17,041 nucleotides of DNA from contig JAVIYP010000058.1 of assembly GCA_031323845.1 (NCBI GenBank), forward strand, positions 1 through 17,041, read 5' to 3'. This document shows, one piece after another, positions 13,841 through 17,041 of the stretch. The DNA comes from PUPG01 sp031323845 (GTDB lineage: Bacteria > Bacteroidota > Bacteroidia > Bacteroidales > UBA7960). The first letter of the stretch is position 1. The number at the start of each line of letters is the position of its first letter. Under the pieces are notes generated by a model. It was not told where the DNA came from, did not search any database, and saw nothing but the letters and a program-made list of their open reading frames with translations. Position numbers and translations under genes: made by a program.

Positions 13841-14341
13841 TTAGCTTAAAACAAATTTTATTTTTGAGGTTTTATTTTGGATACCATACAATGGTAAGGT
13901 GAACCAGAAGGAAGTACCCCGGTCTTTCCCTGCTATGGCCCCAATTTCTCCTCCGTGTGCATTAACAGCCATCTTGCAAAATGTTAAGCCTATACCGGTA
14001 GATACCTCATATCCTGTCCTGCGCGAACTTCCCTGGAAATATTTGTCGAATACAAATGGAAGGTGTTCGGCCGGGATTCCTTTGCCCTCATCCTCAATGA
14101 TGATTTTTGCTACTGATGGACCTGCCGTTTCTGCCAAAAGGTTCATGTGTCCGCCTGGATCAGAAAACTTTATGGCATTGGTAACTATGTTTACCATCAC
14201 TCTTTTAACAATCTCGGGATCAACGTTGAGCAAAAAGTCGGCTTCAAGGCGCACACTGATCTGAATGTTTTTTTGTTTGGCCAGGTAAGAAACCTCACTG
14301 AATGCACGGTGAATGACGGCATTATAATCATAAGGCGCCTT
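13841..14341 (-). pseudogene. Histidine kinase remnant: ATPase domain only
   Basis: The frame is open from just after an in-frame TAA (14342-14344) to the stop at 13841, 166 codons, with no in-frame ATG near its beginning; the first usable start is a GTG at 14254, giving 137 residues. The protein is the HATPase_c domain of a sensor histidine kinase: N box MVNIVTNAIKFS, G1 box IEDEGKGIP, F box FVFDKYFQGSS, G2 box STGIGLTFCKMAVNAHGG, and the closing GTSFWFTLPL. Before the GTG, in the same frame, lies HRAFSEVSYLAKQKNIQISV, the usual linker between the phosphoacceptor and ATPase domains. The phosphorylated-His (HisKA) domain, membrane segments and sensor are missing. Every ATP-binding box is intact, so truncation may be recent, or the fragment may act as a stand-alone ATPase partner. 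It lies 81 bp downstream of the tandem flytrap lipoprotein on the same strand. Confidence 0.75.
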
Positions 14342-14422
14342 TTACAGGGTATGCGTGTCAGCATTAAGCTTAAGATGCTATAAAAATGAAAGCCCTTGAA
14401 ACGATTGGTGAAGTCATCGTTT

Positions 14423-15874
14423 TCAGTTCGCCAGCCACTTCTCATAAATGGCATCATAGGTGCCATCCGCCTGCATGGCCTCAAAGGTTTCCTGCCACAA
14501 GTCAACCGTGGTCCCTGGTGTGTTTTTGGAAAAGGAGATGTAGAAGTCCGATGACAATAACGTGAAGGGCTCTTCCCTTACATCTTCAAAGGTGTAATCG
14601 TTGGCCTGCAGGATTTCGGAAATGGTAATAGCCGAGCATACGAAGGCATCCACCTCGCCGGCCATCAGCCATTCAACGATCATCCCCGGATCACCATCGG
14701 ATACAAGGTTTTCGAACCCCAAATCACGAAGATACTGATCCGAAAACCAGGAACTTACCGTTCCGATGGCATCCAGTGCCATGGCATCTTCAATGCTGTT
14801 GATGATTATTTCGGAACCTGCCCTCACATAGAAATGGGTGTCGTTGGTGCCAATAGGGCCGACCCAATGGAACAGGGTGTCCCTGATCGCTGTCCTGTCC
14901 ATGGTGAACAAACAGAAGTTGGGATTATGCAGGGCCATGTTGTATGCGTTGCTCCAGGTGGTTAGTTTGATTGTTTCGTATATGCTGTTTCGTTGCATGA
15001 TCTCCCTCACGATATCTGTACCGAACCCGGTGATCTCACCAAAGTCGTTCATAAAAGTGAGTGGGGGGTAATTTTCTGTATATATCTGCAGGACACCGGG
15101 AATATCAGAAGTATTCAGGTATTTCCTTGAAAGTTGTGATACAAAACCACTTTGCTTTAAACTGTTAATGGCTGTCTGGAAGTCACTTACCACTTCATCC
15201 GGAACCTTCTTGTTAAAGGCAAAATAGAGAAATTCTGTTTTGATGGGGAGGATATTTCTTACGTTGTAATATACATGTCCTGAGGCTTGCAGTGCAGCTT
15301 GTGCAGAAAGCCTGTCAGATGGGAAAATGTCTATTTCTCCATCAAGCAGGTGGTCAAAACCCTGTTGTTGACTATCCACATAAACCAGGTTTGAGAAGCC
15401 CTGCGATTCAAGATAATCCGTGATGGAATACCCCTCAACCACACCGATGGCATTCACGTTTTTTGCCTCTTCCAGCGAAGATAAGATCAGGGCATTGCTC
15501 GATGCTTTGTAAAAATGGTATTCCAGCGCGGCAAAAGGACCTGCCCATTTATACCTGTCTTTGCGCTCACTGTTTAAAACCATCGAAAATAAGACACCGT
15601 TTGGCGTATCATCAAGCATTGAAACTGCTTCACTCCAGGGGAGCAGGCTTATCTGAGGATTAAACTTTAACTTCCTGGCAATCTCCTCAAGCAACTCTGG
15701 CACAAAGCCTGCAACTGCACCATGTTTCTCAAAATTAAAAGGAGCATAGTTTTCGGTGAAAAAGAACAGGTCGTGCGGATATTCCATCGCATCTGATTCC
15801 GATTTATCGCAACTGACGGCAACACATATTAATAACAGGGTCAGAGCCGCAAGCCTGAATGCATGTTTTTTCAT
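14423..15874 (-). CDS. Lipoprotein with two tandem solute-binding (SBP_bac_3 / Venus flytrap) domains
   Basis: A 483-residue protein with a lipoprotein signal (MKKHAFRLAALTLLLICVAV, lipobox AVSC with C22), so it is periplasm-facing and membrane-anchored. Two family 3 solute-binding domains follow, at about 33-254 and 261-482. Each begins with the same pattern: LFFFTENYAPFNFEKHGAV.GF in the first, LQIYTENYPPLTFMNDFGEI.GF in the second. Each also carries the ligand-arginine region, NSERKDRYKWAGP and MDRTAIRDTLFHWVGP. Each domain ends with a motif like SRKYLN or YEKWLAN, typical of the SBP_bac_3 boundary. No ABC permease or ATPase gene lies near it, and a kinase fragment follows directly. A sensory role like the flytrap domains of BvgS-type kinases is therefore more likely than transport. 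The ligand is unknown; amino acids or related compounds are typical for the family. Confidence 0.85.
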   Translation of the reverse strand: MKKHAFRLAALTLLLICVAVSCDKSESDAMEYPHDLFFFTENYAPFNFEKHGAVAGFVPELLEEIARKLKFNPQISLLPWSEAVSMLDDTPNGVLFSMVLNSERKDRYKWAGPFAALEYHFYKASSNALILSSLEEAKNVNAIGVVEGYSITDYLESQGFSNLVYVDSQQQGFDHLLDGEIDIFPSDRLSAQAALQASGHVYYNVRNILPIKTEFLYFAFNKKVPDEVVSDFQTAINSLKQSGFVSQLSRKYLNTSDIPGVLQIYTENYPPLTFMNDFGEITGFGTDIVREIMQRNSIYETIKLTTWSNAYNMALHNPNFCLFTMDRTAIRDTLFHWVGPIGTNDTHFYVRAGSEIIINSIEDAMALDAIGTVSSWFSDQYLRDLGFENLVSDGDPGMIVEWLMAGEVDAFVCSAITISEILQANDYTFEDVREEPFTLLSSDFYISFSKNTPGTTVDLWQETFEAMQADGTYDAIYEKWLAN

Positions 15875-16102
15875 AATTCAAGACACATTTTTTGGTTAAT
15901 GAAGGGCGAAAGTAAGGAAAAACTGTTCTCGCCAGACAAAATGATTGTAATATATTCAAGCATTCACAGTTCCGGATGATGAACTGCCTGCCTTCGGTAA
16001 GTGCAGGTACCGCCGGTTACGGATATGGCCTGCCCTGCACCTGATTTGCCAGTTAACGCTTATCACAATACTAACAGGGTACTGCCCAAAATGTCAGTAA
16101 AA
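15875..16102. other. Divergent intergenic region between flytrap lipoprotein and perR-like gene
   Basis: For the minus-strand lipoprotein gene, TACTTTCG (rc of 15907-15914; one base off TAnnTTTG) with TTTG (rc of 15937-15940) and a 22-bp spacer is a candidate promoter, with a slightly long spacer. GTGCAGG (16001-16007) pairs with CCTGCAC (16034-16040) across a GC-rich loop and could fold as a hairpin. No ORF was seen. Confidence 0.35.
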
Positions 16103-16134
16103 TTTGCTTTTTAACCAATTTACTTTTATATTTG
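16103..16134 (+). promoter_or_regulatory. Consensus Bacteroidota promoter of the perR-like gene
   Basis: TTTG (16103-16106), a 20-bp spacer, and TATATTTG (16127-16134) match the Bacteroidota primary sigma consensus TTTG-N(19-21)-TAnnTTTG exactly. The expected transcription start is near 16141. An in-frame ATG at 16132 lies inside the -7 box, so it cannot be the translation start. Confidence 0.75.
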
Positions 16135-16141
16135 CTGATTA

Positions 16142-16165
16142 TTAAAGGAGAATTATTCTCTTTAA
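16142..16165 (+). promoter_or_regulatory. Candidate Fur/PerR-family operator (autoregulatory)
   Basis: The core GAGAATTATTCTC is a perfect 6-1-6 palindrome. It is flanked by TTAAAG and CTTTAA, which extend the symmetry with one extra G on the left. The layout resembles the 7-1-7 sites bound by Fur-family dimers, and the core AnAATTATTnT is shared with the PerR box (TTATAATTATTATAA). It begins at the predicted transcription start and ends 12 bp before the ATG at 16177. Binding would block transcription. Confidence 0.55.
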
Positions 16166-16176
16166 GAAAACATGCT

Positions 16177-16599
16177 ATGAAATCTAACGAAATCAGCAGT
16201 AGCCTTGTCGGAAAAGGGCTTAAGGTAACGCCTCAGAGAATTGCTGTGTTCGAAGCAATACTAAAACTCAACAACCATCCATCAGCTGAACATATCCTTG
16301 AATACATCAGGAAAACCCATCCGAATATTGCCACGGGCACGGTATATAAGGTACTTGACGTGCTTGCTGACAAGGGTTTGATTCACAGGGTGAAAACCGA
16401 AAGAGACGTGATGCGTTACGATGCCGTTCTTGACAGGCATCACCACTTATATTGTATCGAAACAGAGCGTATTGAAGATTATAGCGACAAGGATCTGGAC
16501 AACATGCTGACAGCCTATTTTAAGAAAAGAGGAATCCCCGGATTTACCATTGAAGATGTTAAGCTGCAGATTGTCGGAACTTTTGATAAAAGTAATTAG
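16177..16599 (+). CDS. perR: Fur/PerR-family metal-dependent transcriptional repressor
   Basis: A 140-residue protein from the ATG at 16177. The in-frame ATG at 16132 falls inside the promoter and is rejected. Residues 1-72 form the winged helix: LKVTPQRIAVFEAILKLNNH, SAEHILEYIRKTHPNIATGTV and YKVLDVLADKGLI. The metal-sensing region includes MRYDAVLDRHHHLYC (79-93), whose Asp and His residues fit the regulatory metal site of PerR/Fur. The structural zinc CxxC pairs are missing: only C93 remains, in LYCIETERIEDYSD. The C-terminal dimerisation part (FTIEDVKLQIVGTF) is normal, and 140 residues is the usual length. The next gene is katG, a classic PerR target, so a peroxide-sensing role is favoured over iron (Fur) or zinc (Zur). 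The symbol is an inference from this context. Confidence 0.82.
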   Translation: MKSNEISSSLVGKGLKVTPQRIAVFEAILKLNNHPSAEHILEYIRKTHPNIATGTVYKVLDVLADKGLIHRVKTERDVMRYDAVLDRHHHLYCIETERIEDYSDKDLDNMLTAYFKKRGIPGFTIEDVKLQIVGTFDKSN

Positions 16600-16755
16600 T
16601 CCTGAGAAAACAGTTCAAACTGGACATATCAGATGCTTCAATAGAGCTTAGATGAACTACCCGCATCATAAACGAAAATGAAACCAGGGCATTTCAACAC
16701 TCCTTTCAAATCATAAATGACACACATAAATAGTTTTTTACAAACAAATACACGA

Positions 16756-16777
16756 TACATTTATTAGTAATCAATAA
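16756..16777 (+). promoter_or_regulatory. Candidate katG promoter and Fur-family operator
   Basis: TACATTTA (16756-16763) differs from TAnnTTTG at one position; a weak TTTT -33 (16734-16737) lies 18 bp upstream. Overlapping it, TTATTAGTAATCAATAA (16761-16777) is an imperfect palindrome with TTATT/AATAA arms, resembling the ends of a PerR box. It is less symmetric than the site before the regulator gene. Confidence 0.35.
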
Positions 16778-16792
16778 CTTAAATTGAGCATT

Positions 16793-17041
16793 ATGGAAAG
16801 TGACAAAAAGCATACCGGCAGCAAATGTCCGGTAACAGGAGCAACAGCCGGCATTCCCGCAGGCGTTAAAGGAAGCAGTAATCGTGACTGGTGGCCTGAC
16901 CGGCTGAAATTGAACATCCTTCGCCAGCACTCGTGCTTATCGAACCCGATGGATAAGGAGTACGATTATGCTGAAGCGTTTAAAAGTCTTGACCTTGCGG
17001 CAGTTAAAGAGGACTTGCGCAAGCTTATGACGGATTCGCAG
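16793..17041 (+). CDS. katG: Catalase-peroxidase KatG, N-terminal 83 residues (3' partial)
   Basis: The ATG at 16793 opens a frame that runs to the window edge. The peptide contains KCPVTGATAG, SNRDWWPDRLKLNILRQHS, SNPMDKEYDYAEAFKSLDLA and EDLRKLMTDSQ. This is the well-conserved N-terminus of bacterial KatG, where NRDWWPN.L.L.ILRQHS, DPM...F.YAEEF, LDL.A and LMTDSQ are family landmarks. The full protein is normally about 720-750 residues; the Trp-Tyr-Met adduct and haem ligands lie beyond the window. KatG is a haem enzyme with catalase and peroxidase activity that removes hydrogen peroxide. It lies 193 bp downstream of the perR-like gene on the same strand, with its own candidate promoter. 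Confidence 0.93.
   Translation, partial: MESDKKHTGSKCPVTGATAGIPAGVKGSSNRDWWPDRLKLNILRQHSCLSNPMDKEYDYAEAFKSLDLAAVKEDLRKLMTDSQ

Noticed and set aside
14197..14505. A 102-codon minus-strand frame spanning the lipoprotein end and kinase fragment
   Set aside because: It is out of frame with both recognisable proteins, and its translation shows no HisKA or other domain.
13841..15874. One frameshifted gene joining the flytrap domains to the kinase fragment
   Set aside because: The lipoprotein ends at a natural domain boundary (YEKWLAN), it has a lipobox that is unusual for a kinase N-terminus, and the 81-bp gap has no HisKA or membrane-helix sequence in any frame.
16132..16176. The 15-residue N-terminal extension of the perR-like protein
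   Set aside because: Its ATG lies inside the -7 box of a consensus promoter and its codons cover the palindromic operator.
16613..16624. CAGTTCAAACTG as a terminator of the perR-like gene
   Set aside because: The stem is 5 bp with a 2-nt loop and no T-run follows.

Overview
The window looks like a piece of a Bacteroidota chromosome, probably from the Bacteroidales/Marinilabiliales side of the phylum. Three things point there: a large secreted multidomain protein that ends in a type IX secretion (T9SS) style C-terminal domain, a TPR / membrane-span / LuxR-type HTH regulator, and promoter-like sites of the Bacteroidota form TTTG-N(19-21)-TAnnTTTG. No species is claimed. The coding is unexceptional except where noted, and no phage, transposase, CRISPR, rRNA or tRNA was seen.

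Layout. 1-3064 (+): the 3' end of an Mrp-type cation/proton antiporter operon, with a 5'-truncated MrpD-like subunit, a second longer antiporter-like subunit overlapping it by 4 bp, and MrpE as the last gene. 3309-7499 (-): a 1396-residue secreted LamG / GLUG-repeat / T9SS protein. 7809-9671 (-): a membrane-anchored TPR-HTH regulator. 9949-10566 (+): a SAM methyltransferase. 10594-10767 (-): a 57-codon leftover that resembles the N-terminus of a PLP-dependent decarboxylase, just downstream of an anchored hypothetical protein at 10794-11417 (-). 11490-12059 (+): a four-helix membrane protein. 12073-12345: a dense intergenic island of several different short tandem repeats. 12404-13168 (+): a second, unrelated SAM methyltransferase. 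13318-13611 (+): a small exported protein with an intrinsic terminator. 13841-14341 (-): the C-terminal ATPase half of a histidine kinase with no recognisable N-terminus. 14423-15874 (-): a lipoprotein with two tandem solute-binding (Venus flytrap) domains. 16177-16599 (+): a Fur/PerR-family regulator. 16793-17041 (+): the first 83 codons of catalase-peroxidase KatG, running off the window.

How the genes may work together. The right end forms a coherent peroxide-response pair, perR-like then katG. The regulator has a textbook Bacteroidota promoter and a near-palindromic Fur-family-like operator exactly where transcription should start, which suggests autoregulation. The tandem-flytrap lipoprotein followed by a kinase fragment suggests a ligand-sensing two-component locus that has decayed or been rearranged. 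The TPR-HTH regulator may control the adjacent secreted GLUG protein; the 309-bp gap between them carries a strong hairpin and a repeated GC-rich word. The middle section (9.9-13.2 kb) is a loose set of single genes with signs of rearrangement: a gene remnant and a repeat island.
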